A stretch of 32,171 nt of DNA from Propionibacteriaceae bacterium (lineage in GTDB: Bacteria; Actinomycetota; Actinomycetes; Propionibacteriales; Propionibacteriaceae): positions 1 through 32,171 of the forward strand of contig JAPUEL010000001.1 of assembly GCA_027492545.1 (NCBI GenBank), written 5' to 3'. The notes beneath the pieces were generated by a model. That model was not told where the DNA came from, did no database searches, and saw only the letters and a program-made list of their open reading frames with translations. Position numbers and translations under genes: made by a program. Shown piece after piece: positions 1 to 7,206 of the stretch. Numbering within the stretch: the first letter of the stretch is position 1; the number at the start of each line of letters is the position of its first letter.

Positions 1-58
1 CTCCCCCGCACCTCCCCACCCCCAGGCCGCTGCGCCCGCACAAGCCCCTAGATTGCGG

Positions 59-112
59 CCCCCCCCCCCCGGGGGGGGGCGCCCCGCCCCCCCCCCCCCC
101 CCCCCCCCCCCC
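59..112. repeat. homopolymeric C/G tract with self-complementary C and G runs
   Basis: A run of 12 C is followed by 9 G, a short GC bridge and 26 consecutive C. Read on the minus strand it lies just after the aldolase stop codon and could fold as a G/C hairpin, a place where a terminator would be expected. Homopolymers this long are also typical of sequencing or assembly error, so the exact length should not be trusted. Bases 1-58 are C-rich and show no gene. Confidence 0.6.
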
Positions 113-135
113 GTCTGTCAGGTCAGAGCTTCAGC

Positions 136-1164
136 TCACTTGGCGCCCATGGTGGTGCCGGCGGAGCGGAGGTTCTGGCAGGCCTCGACGATGCGGGCGG
201 CCATGCCGGCCTCGGCCAGCTTGCCCCACGCGCGGGGATCGTAGGCCTTCTTGTTGCCCACCTCGCCGTCGACCTTCAGCACGCCGTCGTAGTTGCTGAA
301 CATGTGCCCGGCCACGGGGCGGGTGTAGGCGTACTGCGTGTCCGTGTCGACGTTCATCTTGATGACGCCGAAGTCCACCGCGTCGGAGATCTCCTGGGCG
401 GTGGAGCCGGAGCCGCCGTGGAAGACCAGGTCGAACGGCTTGTCCTTGCCGTACTTGGCGCCGACGGCGTCCTGGATCTCCTTGAGGACGGACGGACGCA
501 GCTTGACCGCACCGGGCTTGTACACGCCGTGCACGTTGCCGAAGGTGAGGGCCGTCATGTAGCGGCCCTTCTCACCCAGGCCGAGCACCTCGATGGTGCG
601 CATGCCGTCTTCGACGGTGGTGTAGAGCTTGTCGTTGATCTCGGCGGACACGCCGTCCTCTTCGCCACCGACGACGCCGACCTCGATCTCGAGGATGATG
701 TTGGCGGCCTTGGTGAGGGCGAGCAGCTCGTCAGCGATCTGCAGGTTCTCCTCCATGGGCACCGCGGAGCCGTCCCACATGTGGGACTGGAACAGGGGCA
801 GCTGGCCGTTCTTCACGCGCTCGGCCGAGATGGCCAGCAGCGGACGGACGAACGAGTCGAGCTTGTCCTTGGGGCAGTGGTCCGTGTGCAGCGCGATCTG
901 GACGGGGTAGTTCTTCGCCACCTCCTGCGCGTAGGCGGCGAGCGCGGCGGCGCCGGTGACCTTGTCCTTGATGGTGGCTCCGGAGGCGTACTCGGCGCCA
1001 CCGGTGGACACCTGAATGATGCCGTCAGAGCCAGCCTCCGCGAACCCCTGGATGGCCGCGGTCACCGTCGACGATGAGGTGATGTTGATGGCCGGGTAAG
1101 CGAACATGTTCGCCTTGGCCCGATCGAGCATTTCGGCATAGATCTCGGGAGTTGCAATGGGCAT
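136..1164 (-). CDS. fbaA: class II fructose-bisphosphate aldolase
   Basis: This glycolytic and gluconeogenic enzyme reversibly cleaves fructose 1,6-bisphosphate to dihydroxyacetone phosphate and glyceraldehyde 3-phosphate, using a divalent metal. The 342-residue length is normal for the long class IIA type. Visible motifs are HTDHC at residues 93-97 (catalytic Asp and zinc His), GNVHG at 209-213 (metal His), FHGGSGS at 248-254 (phosphate loop) and NVDTDTQ at 271-277. The frame extends 13 codons upstream, but I chose the internal ATG that gives MPIATPEIY because AGAGG lies 5 nt before it and homologues start there. The gene stands alone and its stop is followed on the minus strand by the C/G tract. 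Family assignment is very secure. Confidence 0.97.
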   Translation of the reverse strand: MPIATPEIYAEMLDRAKANMFAYPAINITSSSTVTAAIQGFAEAGSDGIIQVSTGGAEYASGATIKDKVTGAAALAAYAQEVAKNYPVQIALHTDHCPKDKLDSFVRPLLAISAERVKNGQLPLFQSHMWDGSAVPMEENLQIADELLALTKAANIILEIEVGVVGGEEDGVSAEINDKLYTTVEDGMRTIEVLGLGEKGRYMTALTFGNVHGVYKPGAVKLRPSVLKEIQDAVGAKYGKDKPFDLVFHGGSGSTAQEISDAVDFGVIKMNVDTDTQYAYTRPVAGHMFSNYDGVLKVDGEVGNKKAYDPRAWGKLAEAGMAARIVEACQNLRSAGTTMGAK

Positions 1165-1202
1165 GGATGCCTCTTTTCTGGGTGAGACTTCGGGTCGCCC
1201 CA

Positions 1203-1208
1203 ACCTTA
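1203..1208 (-). promoter_or_regulatory. candidate -10 element of fbaA
   Basis: TAAGGT on the minus strand lies about 38 nt before the aldolase start. The same hexamer is the -10 in the much better promoter of the yceI-like gene. No convincing -35 is seen, so this is a weak call. Confidence 0.35.
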
Positions 1209-1260
1209 TCGTCTCAGCGCGCCGCGAGGGAGGGCGGGGTCAGCTCCCGCAGGCCCGCGC

Positions 1261-1800
1261 TCAGAGCACCTTGTCGAGCGCTGAGACGTCCAATCCGACG
1301 CGGCCGAGCGAGTACGCGCGGGCCGCCGAATCGATCACGGCAGGGTTGGCATCGACGAAGCTGGCGGGCACCTTGCCGACGGCGGCGCCGTCGGCCTCCA
1401 ACACGATCGAGGGACCGGCCCCCGACAGCCCCCCGGCAAGCCTGAGCGCAGTGACGCGGTCCCACGGGACGGGCGGCGCGGGCGGGTTGACGAACTCGAC
1501 GCCGTCGGGGTCGAGGTAGAAGGCGACGCCGTCCTGGATGCGGCCGAGGTCGCGCTTGGCCCGCTGGAGCCCGACGACCGACAGGACGAGCCAGAAGGCC
1601 GACGACCCCACCCAGATGGCCACCATGGCGATGGTCCACTCCCGCGGCCAGTCACGCCCGATGGTGAAGATGAGCACCGCCAGGATGGCCAGCGAGATGA
1701 ACGTGGAGATGATGCGCCAGCGCAGCGCCGCGCGCTTCTGCGTCACGCGCGCGGCCGTCGGAAGGGGCGTCAGGCCTGCGGCGAATCGCTCTGGCTGCAT
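1261..1800 (-). CDS. two-helix membrane protein, PH-like cytoplasmic domain
   Basis: This 179-residue protein of unassigned function has a basic N-terminus and two hydrophobic segments near residues 27-43 and 54-74. A soluble tail of about 100 residues includes the stretch DPDGVEFVNPP and then PWDRVTALRL. That pattern (short strand, a proline, then a W-D-x-V turn) is seen in bacterial PH-like membrane proteins, an inference from appearance only. A GTG three codons upstream is possible. I prefer the ATG because TAGGGT ends 7 nt before it, the leaderless spacing seen repeatedly in this window. It sits upstream of the aldolase in the same direction, with 96 nt between them. Confidence 0.8.
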   Translation of the reverse strand: MQPERFAAGLTPLPTAARVTQKRAALRWRIISTFISLAILAVLIFTIGRDWPREWTIAMVAIWVGSSAFWLVLSVVGLQRAKRDLGRIQDGVAFYLDPDGVEFVNPPAPPVPWDRVTALRLAGGLSGAGPSIVLEADGAAVGKVPASFVDANPAVIDSAARAYSLGRVGLDVSALDKVL

Positions 1801-1807
1801 GCCGCCC

Positions 1808-1813
1808 ACCCTA
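1808..1813 (-). promoter_or_regulatory. -10 element for a leaderless mRNA
   Basis: TAGGGT on the minus strand is separated by 7 nt from the ATG of the membrane-protein gene, which places transcription start at or next to the start codon. Confidence 0.45.
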
Positions 1814-1866
1814 GCGGGCGACGGCTCAGGCGACAGTCGACCGCGACGCCGCCGCGGAACTGGTCG

Positions 1867-2613
1867 CTATCTGGGTGGGTAGACCAACCCTGATTGCGAC
1901 CAGTCCTGTGAGCCGGCTGGCTCACCGTGCTGGAGGGACCAGTGGTACATCGCGATGGCCGCGGCCGCACCGGCGTTCATCGAGCGCGTCGAGCCCCGCT
2001 GAGTGATGGCGACGAGGCGCTCACACCCGGCGACCATCGCGTCCGTGAGCCCAGGCCCCTCGGAGCCGAAGACCAGGCAGCAACGCTCCGGCAACTGGGC
2101 GGTCTCGAGCGGCACGGAGCCCGGCAGGTTGTCCACGCCGACGGGAGTCACCCCCTCGGCCTGCAGATGCGCCAGCAGCGACGACTCGTCGTCGTGGTGG
2201 ATCACGTGCAGGTAGCGGTCAGTGACCATGGCTCCGCGCCGGTTCCATCGGCGCCGGCCGACGATGTGCACCGCCGCGACGTTGAACGCGTTGGCCGTGC
2301 GCACGATGGAGCCGATGTTGAAGTCGTGCTCCCAGTTCTGGATGGCCACGTGCAGGGGCACGCGCGTGTGGTCGAGGTCGGCGACGATGGCCTCCATCCG
2401 CCAGTAGCGGTACCGGTCGATCACGTTGCGCCGGTCCCCCTCGGCCAGCAGGGTGGGGTCCAGGCGGGCGTCGTCGGGCCACGGCAGCGGGTGCGGTCCC
2501 ACGCCGACGGTGGGGGCTGTCGGGTCCGGCGGTTCTCCCGCCGCTCCGGCGTCAGCGGGGTCGGCGACGACGGGGCCTGCCACGGATTCGGTCACGGTGC
2601 GAGCTTGGCCCAC
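1867..2613 (-). CDS. SpoU/TrmH family RNA 2'-O-methyltransferase
   Basis: The protein is predicted to transfer a methyl group from S-adenosylmethionine to a ribose 2'-OH of rRNA or tRNA; the target cannot be told from sequence. All three SpoU motifs are present in a 248-residue protein: NIGSIVRTANAF at 99-110 (motif 1, catalytic Arg), FGSEGPG at 182-188 (motif 2, trefoil-knot SAM loop) and SMNAGAA at 211-217 (motif 3). The first 45 residues are rich in Ala, Pro and Asp and poorly conserved in appearance. The GTG at 2613 has no clear ribosome binding site, so a start at one of the next in-frame GTG codons (2595 or 2583) is equally possible. The neighbouring genes do not suggest a partner. Confidence 0.9.
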   Translation of the reverse strand: MGQARTVTESVAGPVVADPADAGAAGEPPDPTAPTVGVGPHPLPWPDDARLDPTLLAEGDRRNVIDRYRYWRMEAIVADLDHTRVPLHVAIQNWEHDFNIGSIVRTANAFNVAAVHIVGRRRWNRRGAMVTDRYLHVIHHDDESSLLAHLQAEGVTPVGVDNLPGSVPLETAQLPERCCLVFGSEGPGLTDAMVAGCERLVAITQRGSTRSMNAGAAAAIAMYHWSLQHGEPAGSQDWSQSGLVYPPR

Positions 2614-2644
2614 ACCGCCGGGCGAGGCAACCCGGGAACGCGAC

Positions 2645-2672
2645 AGCGCCCCGACCGACCGGCCGGGGCGCT
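2645..2672 (-). terminator. hairpin terminator after the yceI-like gene
   Basis: A perfect 9-bp stem (AGCGCCCCG with CGGGGCGCT) and a 10-nt loop start 14 nt beyond the stop codon. There is no U tract, which is common in GC-rich actinobacteria. Confidence 0.6.
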
Positions 2673-2686
2673 GGGCAGCGGGAGGA

Positions 2687-3232
2687 TCAGGCAGCCTGCT
2701 GGATGGCGGAGATCTCCACCTCGATGGCCACCTTGTCGGAGACGAGGAAGCCGCCGGTCTCGAGCGCGGCGTTCCAGGTGAGGCCGAAGTCGGCGCGGGA
2801 GATGGTGGTGGAGCCCTCGAAGCCGACGCGGACGTTGCCGAAGGGGTCCTTCGCCGCGCCCTGGTACTCCAGCGGGAGGGTGATGGAGCGCGTGGTGTCC
2901 TTGATGGTCAGGTCACCGGTCACCTCGACGACGTCGCCCTTGATCGCGAAGTCGGTGCCCTTGAAGGTCCAGGTGGGGTGGTTCTCGACGTCGAAGAAGT
3001 CGGCGGAGCGGATGTGGCCGTCGCGGTCGGCGTTGCGGGTGGTGACCGAGCCGGCGTCGATGGTGACGTCCAGGGTGCTGTTGGCCAGGTTCGCCGGGTC
3101 GACGGTGGCGGAACCCTCGAAAGTCTCGAAGGAGCCGCGGACCTTGGTGACCATCGCATGGCGGGTCACGAAGGAGAAGGCGCTGTGCGAGGCGTCGAGG
3201 ATGTAGGTGCCGTTGAGCTCGTTGATGGTCAT
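2687..3232 (-). CDS. YceI family lipocalin-like protein
   Basis: This 181-residue protein of the YceI family has a beta-barrel fold that binds isoprenoid or other lipid chains in characterised members. Typical features are the opening G-T-Y-x-L-D-x-x-H-S-x-F-x-F-x-x-R-H strand, the central SADFFDVENHP segment near residues 76-86, and a C-terminal strand pattern ending VAIEVEISA. No signal peptide is visible, so it is probably cytoplasmic. The ATG is well supported by AAAGGA 7 nt upstream and by the strong promoter before it. It is a single-gene transcript bounded by two hairpins. The substrate is unknown; the family call is secure. Confidence 0.92.
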   Translation of the reverse strand: MTINELNGTYILDASHSAFSFVTRHAMVTKVRGSFETFEGSATVDPANLANSTLDVTIDAGSVTTRNADRDGHIRSADFFDVENHPTWTFKGTDFAIKGDVVEVTGDLTIKDTTRSITLPLEYQGAAKDPFGNVRVGFEGSTTISRADFGLTWNAALETGGFLVSDKVAIEVEISAIQQAA

Positions 3233-3262
3233 GTGTGGTTCCTTTCCTGGGCTGTTGGTTCA

Positions 3263-3291
3263 ACCTTAAACGAGTCTCATTGAATTGTCAA
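3263..3291 (-). promoter_or_regulatory. strong housekeeping promoter of the yceI-like gene
   Basis: On the minus strand TTGACA (3286-3291) and TAAGGT (3263-3268) are separated by exactly 17 bp, a near-consensus vegetative sigma-factor promoter. The predicted 5' UTR is about 25 nt and carries the AGGAAAGGA ribosome binding site. Confidence 0.8.
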
Positions 3292-3391
3292 CCATTTGCT
3301 GAGTGCCCTCGTCACGTCCGTCTCGACGCCGCAGCGGGCGTTCGGCTCTGAGGCGGGCTCACGCAGCAGCGCATCACCGCCTGGGCAGGAC

Positions 3392-3425
3392 CGAGGCCCG
3401 CCCCCAGGAGTGGGAGCGGGCCTCG
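3392..3425 (-). terminator. hairpin terminator after lemA
   Basis: A perfect 10-bp stem (CGAGGCCCGC with GCGGGCCTCG) and a 14-nt loop start 9 nt after the lemA stop. The tail after the stem is not U-rich. Confidence 0.65.
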
Positions 3426-3434
3426 AGCTGCTTG

Positions 3435-4217
3435 TCAGTTGGAGAACGGGGGGCGGTAGCCGCCCGTGTCGCCCCGCCCGGGATCCTGGGCCGGCGGGGG
3501 CACCGCCGGCTGGGCGGGGGGCTCCTGGGCGCGCTGCGGCGGCTGGTAGGGCTGGGCCACGTCGTCGTACCGGGGCGCCTGGATCTGCTGCTGCGGCGGC
3601 TCGGGCGCGGCGGTGGGGCGCTGGGAGATCTCACCGAAGTTCACATCGGGTGCCTGGCGCACGATCGGGTCGTTGACCTCGAAGTAGGTGGCCTTCTCGA
3701 ACTTCGCGAACCCGGCGATGATGTTGCTCGGCACCGACTCGATGCGCGTGTTGTAGTCGCGCACGTTGGCGTTGTAGAAGCGCCGCGACGCCGCGATCCG
3801 GTCCTCCGTGTCCGTCAGCTCGCGCTGCAGCTCCAGGAAGTTGGTGTTGGACTTCAGGTCCGGGTACGCCTCCACCGAAACGAGCAGCTGGTGCACTGCC
3901 TGGGTCAGCTCGGCCTCGACGGCGGCCCGCTGCTCGCTGGGTTGCCCATGGCTCTGCTGGGAGAGGGAGCGGGCCGTGTTGCGCAGTGCGGTGATCTGCT
4001 CGAGCGTGTTGCGCTCGTGAGCGGCGTAACCGCGGACGGTCTCCACCAGGTTGGGGATCAGCTCGTAGCGACGGTTGAGCTCGACGTCGATCTGGCGCCA
4101 CGACTCCTGGATCAGGTTGCGGCTCTTGACGAAGCCGTTGTAGGCGCTGACGCCCCAGCCCACCACGGCCAGAGCGATGACGACCAGGACGATGAGGATG
4201 ATCAGGACGATGTCCAC
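3435..4217 (-). CDS. lemA: LemA family membrane protein
   Basis: This is a 260-residue LemA protein: one N-terminal transmembrane helix (residues 3-23) followed by a long helical domain. Family hallmarks are YNGFVKSRNLIQESW at 26-40, ELNRRYELIPNLVETV at 46-61, and the stretch from YPDLKSNTNF to FYNANVRDYN in the middle. After about residue 195 the family domain gives way to a Pro/Gln-rich disordered tail. The cellular role of LemA is not established. The start is GTG, supported by AAGGAG 7 nt upstream. It is transcribed alone and is followed by a hairpin. Confidence 0.95.
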   Translation of the reverse strand: MDIVLIILIVLVVIALAVVGWGVSAYNGFVKSRNLIQESWRQIDVELNRRYELIPNLVETVRGYAAHERNTLEQITALRNTARSLSQQSHGQPSEQRAAVEAELTQAVHQLLVSVEAYPDLKSNTNFLELQRELTDTEDRIAASRRFYNANVRDYNTRIESVPSNIIAGFAKFEKATYFEVNDPIVRQAPDVNFGEISQRPTAAPEPPQQQIQAPRYDDVAQPYQPPQRAQEPPAQPAVPPPAQDPGRGDTGGYRPPFSN

Positions 4218-4288
4218 AGGGGTCTCCTTCTAACAGTCGACTTCACGGTAGCGCAGCCGAGGATTCACCCGCAGCAACGCCACACGCG

Positions 4289-5761
4289 CTACTGGGCGTG
4301 ATGAGCGTCGAGGAACTCGTACACCTCGGTGTCGTCGACTCCGGGGAAGGTGCCGGGAGGCAGCGCCGCCAACAGGTGGGCGTGCGTGCGTGCGCTGGGC
4401 CAGGCGTGGCCGGACCACCTCGTCGCCAACTCCTCCGGGGCGCGCCGGCAGCAGGCAGGGTCCGGACACCTGGACACCGAGTGCTCACGGGTGTCGCGGC
4501 CGCTGAACCACTTCGAGTCCCGGTAACGAACCCCGATGCCGGTGGAGAAGAAGCCGGACCCGGTCTGCTCGACGCGCGCCGTGCACCAGAACGTGCCGGT
4601 GGGCGTGTCGGTGTACTGGTTGAAGGCGTTGAACTTGTCCGCGACACCGAACACCTCGCGCGACGTCCAGTACCTGCACGCCGGCTGGCCCTCGATTGCG
4701 CCCAGATTGTCCCGCGGGAAGGCCACGCCGTCGTTCTCGTAGGCCTTGTAGATGATCCCGGACTCGTGGACGCGCTGGAAGTGGACGGGCAGCCCCAGGT
4801 GCCTCGTCGCCAGGTTGGTGAAGCGGTGCGCGGCCGCCTCGTAGCCGACGGCGAACGCGTCACGCAGGTCCTCCAGCGCCAGCTCGCGGCGCGCCTTCGC
4901 CTCCTGCAGGAAGGCGACAGCAGGCGCCTCCGGGATGAGGAGTGCCGCGGCGAAGTAGTTGGTCTCGATGCGCTGGCGGAGGAACTCCCCGTAGTTGGCC
5001 GGCGGCGAGTGGTCCAGGATGTGGTGGCCCAGAGCCTGCAGAAGGACCGAGCGGGGGTCGTACTCCCTGGACCAGGCGGCCGCCAGGTAGATGCGCTTGT
5101 TCTTCAGGTCCGTCACCGAACGCGTCGAGTGGGGCAGGTCCCCCACGTGGTGGAGCGTGAACCCCAGGTGCGCCGTGACCTCGCCGATGAGCTTCTGCGA
5201 CAAGGGTCCGGACACGTATCCGACGCGCTTGAGGAGGGCTGCGGCCTGCTCCTCGATCGCCCCGAAGTAGTTGTCGCGGGCCCTCATCTCGTCGCGGAGG
5301 TGCGCGTTGGCCCGCCGCGCCTCCTCCGGCGTGGCCATGCGCTCGGCGGCGTCGTGGGCGAGCTCGCGGTGCAGCGCGACCAGCGACTCCAGCACGTCCA
5401 TGGGCATCCGGGGCGAGATCCGCACCACCGGCAACCCCTTGGCCCGCGCCAGTGGCGAGCGCATCATCCGCTCCAGCTCGATCTCCAGCTGTGCCCGACG
5501 GCTGGGCACAGGCGCCGTGAGATCCGCCAGCGAGGCGCCGTAGACGCGGGCGAGGGTCTGGAGCTGTGACAGCTTGGCCTCGCGCTTGCCGTTCTCCATG
5601 AGCGAGAGCTGCGACGACGCCAGCCCGGCCCGCTCCGCCACCTGGGCCAAAGTCAACCCACGCTCCTTGCGCAGATGGCGGAGCCGTCGCCCCAGCGAAA
5701 ACGGGTCGAAAGGGCTCGGCTCGTCCGGGCCTGCGGCCGAGGCGTCGTCGTCGACAGTCAT
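4289..5761 (-). CDS. ramB: RamB/ScfR-type short-chain fatty acid (acetate/propionate) regulator
   Basis: This 490-residue transcription factor has the RamB/ScfR layout. An XRE helix-turn-helix occupies residues 23-80 (LTLAQVAERAGLASSQLSLME). A central region resembles the ImmA/IrrE (M78) fold but has GHHILDH at 245-251 instead of an intact HExxH. A C-terminal ScfR domain carries Cys at 362, 393, 432, 437 and 438, possibly a metal site. In Corynebacterium glutamicum RamB controls isocitrate lyase and malate synthase. Here the gene is divergent from exactly those two genes, so the same role is inferred. TAGGCT lies 7 nt before the ATG, which predicts a leaderless mRNA. The open frame continues far upstream across aceA, but that is only antisense shadow. 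Confidence 0.9.
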   Translation of the reverse strand: MTVDDDASAAGPDEPSPFDPFSLGRRLRHLRKERGLTLAQVAERAGLASSQLSLMENGKREAKLSQLQTLARVYGASLADLTAPVPSRRAQLEIELERMMRSPLARAKGLPVVRISPRMPMDVLESLVALHRELAHDAAERMATPEEARRANAHLRDEMRARDNYFGAIEEQAAALLKRVGYVSGPLSQKLIGEVTAHLGFTLHHVGDLPHSTRSVTDLKNKRIYLAAAWSREYDPRSVLLQALGHHILDHSPPANYGEFLRQRIETNYFAAALLIPEAPAVAFLQEAKARRELALEDLRDAFAVGYEAAAHRFTNLATRHLGLPVHFQRVHESGIIYKAYENDGVAFPRDNLGAIEGQPACRYWTSREVFGVADKFNAFNQYTDTPTGTFWCTARVEQTGSGFFSTGIGVRYRDSKWFSGRDTREHSVSRCPDPACCRRAPEELATRWSGHAWPSARTHAHLLAALPPGTFPGVDDTEVYEFLDAHHAQ

Positions 5762-5768
5762 GAAATTG

Positions 5769-5774
5769 AGCCTA
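5769..5774 (-). promoter_or_regulatory. -10 element for a leaderless ramB-like mRNA
   Basis: TAGGCT on the minus strand lies 7 nt before the ATG. It sits next to the inverted repeat, so a protein bound there would be expected to affect this promoter. Confidence 0.45.
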
Positions 5775-5777
5775 ACG

Positions 5778-5807
5778 GAAATTCTGCATTTCTTCTTCCA
5801 GAATTTC
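5778..5807. promoter_or_regulatory. inverted-repeat operator between ramB-like gene and aceA
   Basis: GAAATTCTG (5778-5786) and CAGAATTTC (5799-5807) form a perfect 9-bp inverted repeat with a 12-bp spacer in the divergent intergenic region. The AT-rich repeat stands out from its GC-rich surroundings. It is a plausible binding site for the adjacent regulator, controlling itself and the glyoxylate operon; binding is inferred. Confidence 0.55.
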
Positions 5808-5893
5808 AGGTCAATTGCCTGGACGTGCTTGCAGGATGAGTTCATCGCACCGCACACGGCAGCAGGGACGCTGCCACCACCGGAAGGACCACG

Positions 5894-7174
5894 ATGATGA
5901 TGAACGAGCCGATGTCGGCAGAGCTCCTGCAGTACGACTGGCGGATCAACCCCCGCTGGACGCACGTCCAGCGCGACTTCAGCGCCGAGGACGTGGTCCG
6001 CCTCCGCGGGCGGGTCCAGGAGGAGCACACCCTGGCCCGCCGGGGCGCCGAAAAGCTGTGGCAGCAGCTGCACAGCGAGGACTTCGTCAACGCGCTGGGC
6101 GCGCTGACCGGCAACCAGGCCGTCCAGCAGGTCAAGGCAGGGCTGAAGGCCATCTACCTCTCGGGGTGGCAGGTGGCCGCCGACGCCAACCTCTCCGGCC
6201 ACACCTACCCGGACCAGTCGCTCTACCCCGCCAATTCGGTCCCCCAGGTGGTCCGCCGGATCAACAATGCGCTGCTGCGCGCGGACCAGATCGAGCACGC
6301 CGAGGGCATCCGCACCGTCGAGGACTGGCTCGTCCCCATCGTCGCCGACGCCGAGGCCGGCTTCGGAGGCAGCCTCAACGCCTACGAGCTGATGAAGGCC
6401 ATGATCGCCGCCGGCGCCGCCGGCGTGCACTGGGAGGACCAGCTGGCCTCGGAGAAGAAGTGCGGCCACCTCGGCGGCAAGGTGCTCATCCCCACCCAGC
6501 AGCACGAGCGCACCCTCAACGCGGCCCGCTTGGCGGCCGATGTCGCGGGAGTGCCGACGGTCATCATCGCCCGCACCGACGCGGAGGCCGCAACCCTCAT
6601 CACCTCGGACGTGGACGAGCGGGACCGCGAGTTCCTCACCGGCGAGCGCACCGGAGAGGGCTTCCACAAGGTGCGCCCAGGCATGGCGCCCAGCATCGCC
6701 CGCGGCAAGGCCTACGCGAAGTACGCCGACCTGCTGTGGATGGAGACCGGCGTGCCGGATCTCGAGGCGGCCAGGGAGTTCGCCGAGGCCATCAAGGCCG
6801 AGCACCCGGACCAGCTGCTGGCCTACAACTGCTCGCCGTCGTTCAACTGGCGCAAGCACCTCGACGACGCCACGATCGCCAAGTTCCAGCGCGAGCTGGG
6901 CGCCATGGGCTACGCGTTCCAGTTCATCACCCTGGCCGGGTTCCACGCCCTCAACTACTCCATGTTCGACCTGGCCCAGGGCTACGCCACCCGCCAGATG
7001 AGCGCCTACGTGGAGCTCCAGGAGCGCGAATTCGCCGCCGAGGAGCGCGGCTATACCGCCACCCGGCACCAGCGCGAGGTGGGCACCGGCTACTTCGACA
7101 CCATCGCCGCCGCGATCAACCCGGCGAGCTCCACCACCGCCCTCGAGGACTCCACCGAGTCCGCGCAATTCTGA
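5894..7174 (+). CDS. aceA: isocitrate lyase
   Basis: The enzyme cleaves isocitrate to glyoxylate and succinate, the first glyoxylate-shunt step needed for growth on acetate or fatty acids. The 426-residue protein carries the diagnostic active-site motif KKCGH at 188-192 (catalytic Cys190), the metal and substrate segment ADAEAGFGG at 151-159, and the NCSPSFNW motif near residue 314. The length matches the short bacterial form. GGAAGGA precedes three consecutive ATG codons; the first gives the best spacing (about 5 nt), and the next two are possible. The following malate synthase starts 32 nt after the stop, so the two form an operon opposite the regulator. Confidence 0.97.
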   Translation: MMMNEPMSAELLQYDWRINPRWTHVQRDFSAEDVVRLRGRVQEEHTLARRGAEKLWQQLHSEDFVNALGALTGNQAVQQVKAGLKAIYLSGWQVAADANLSGHTYPDQSLYPANSVPQVVRRINNALLRADQIEHAEGIRTVEDWLVPIVADAEAGFGGSLNAYELMKAMIAAGAAGVHWEDQLASEKKCGHLGGKVLIPTQQHERTLNAARLAADVAGVPTVIIARTDAEAATLITSDVDERDREFLTGERTGEGFHKVRPGMAPSIARGKAYAKYADLLWMETGVPDLEAAREFAEAIKAEHPDQLLAYNCSPSFNWRKHLDDATIAKFQRELGAMGYAFQFITLAGFHALNYSMFDLAQGYATRQMSAYVELQEREFAAEERGYTATRHQREVGTGYFDTIAAAINPASSTTALEDSTESAQF

Positions 7175-7206
7175 CCCCACCTCGCGTGCAAGCAAGGAGC
7201 ACTCCC

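Noticed and set aside
5762..7195. Extension of the RamB-like frame to 968 codons
   Set aside because: The extra 478 codons are antisense to aceA and show only low-complexity shadow composition. The ATG at 5761 has a leaderless -10 and homologues begin with the HTH domain.
5815..7206. Malate synthase frame open through the whole aceA gene, suggesting a fusion
   Set aside because: That stretch is an alternative frame of aceA. A clear AAGGAG and ATG at 7207 start the real gene.
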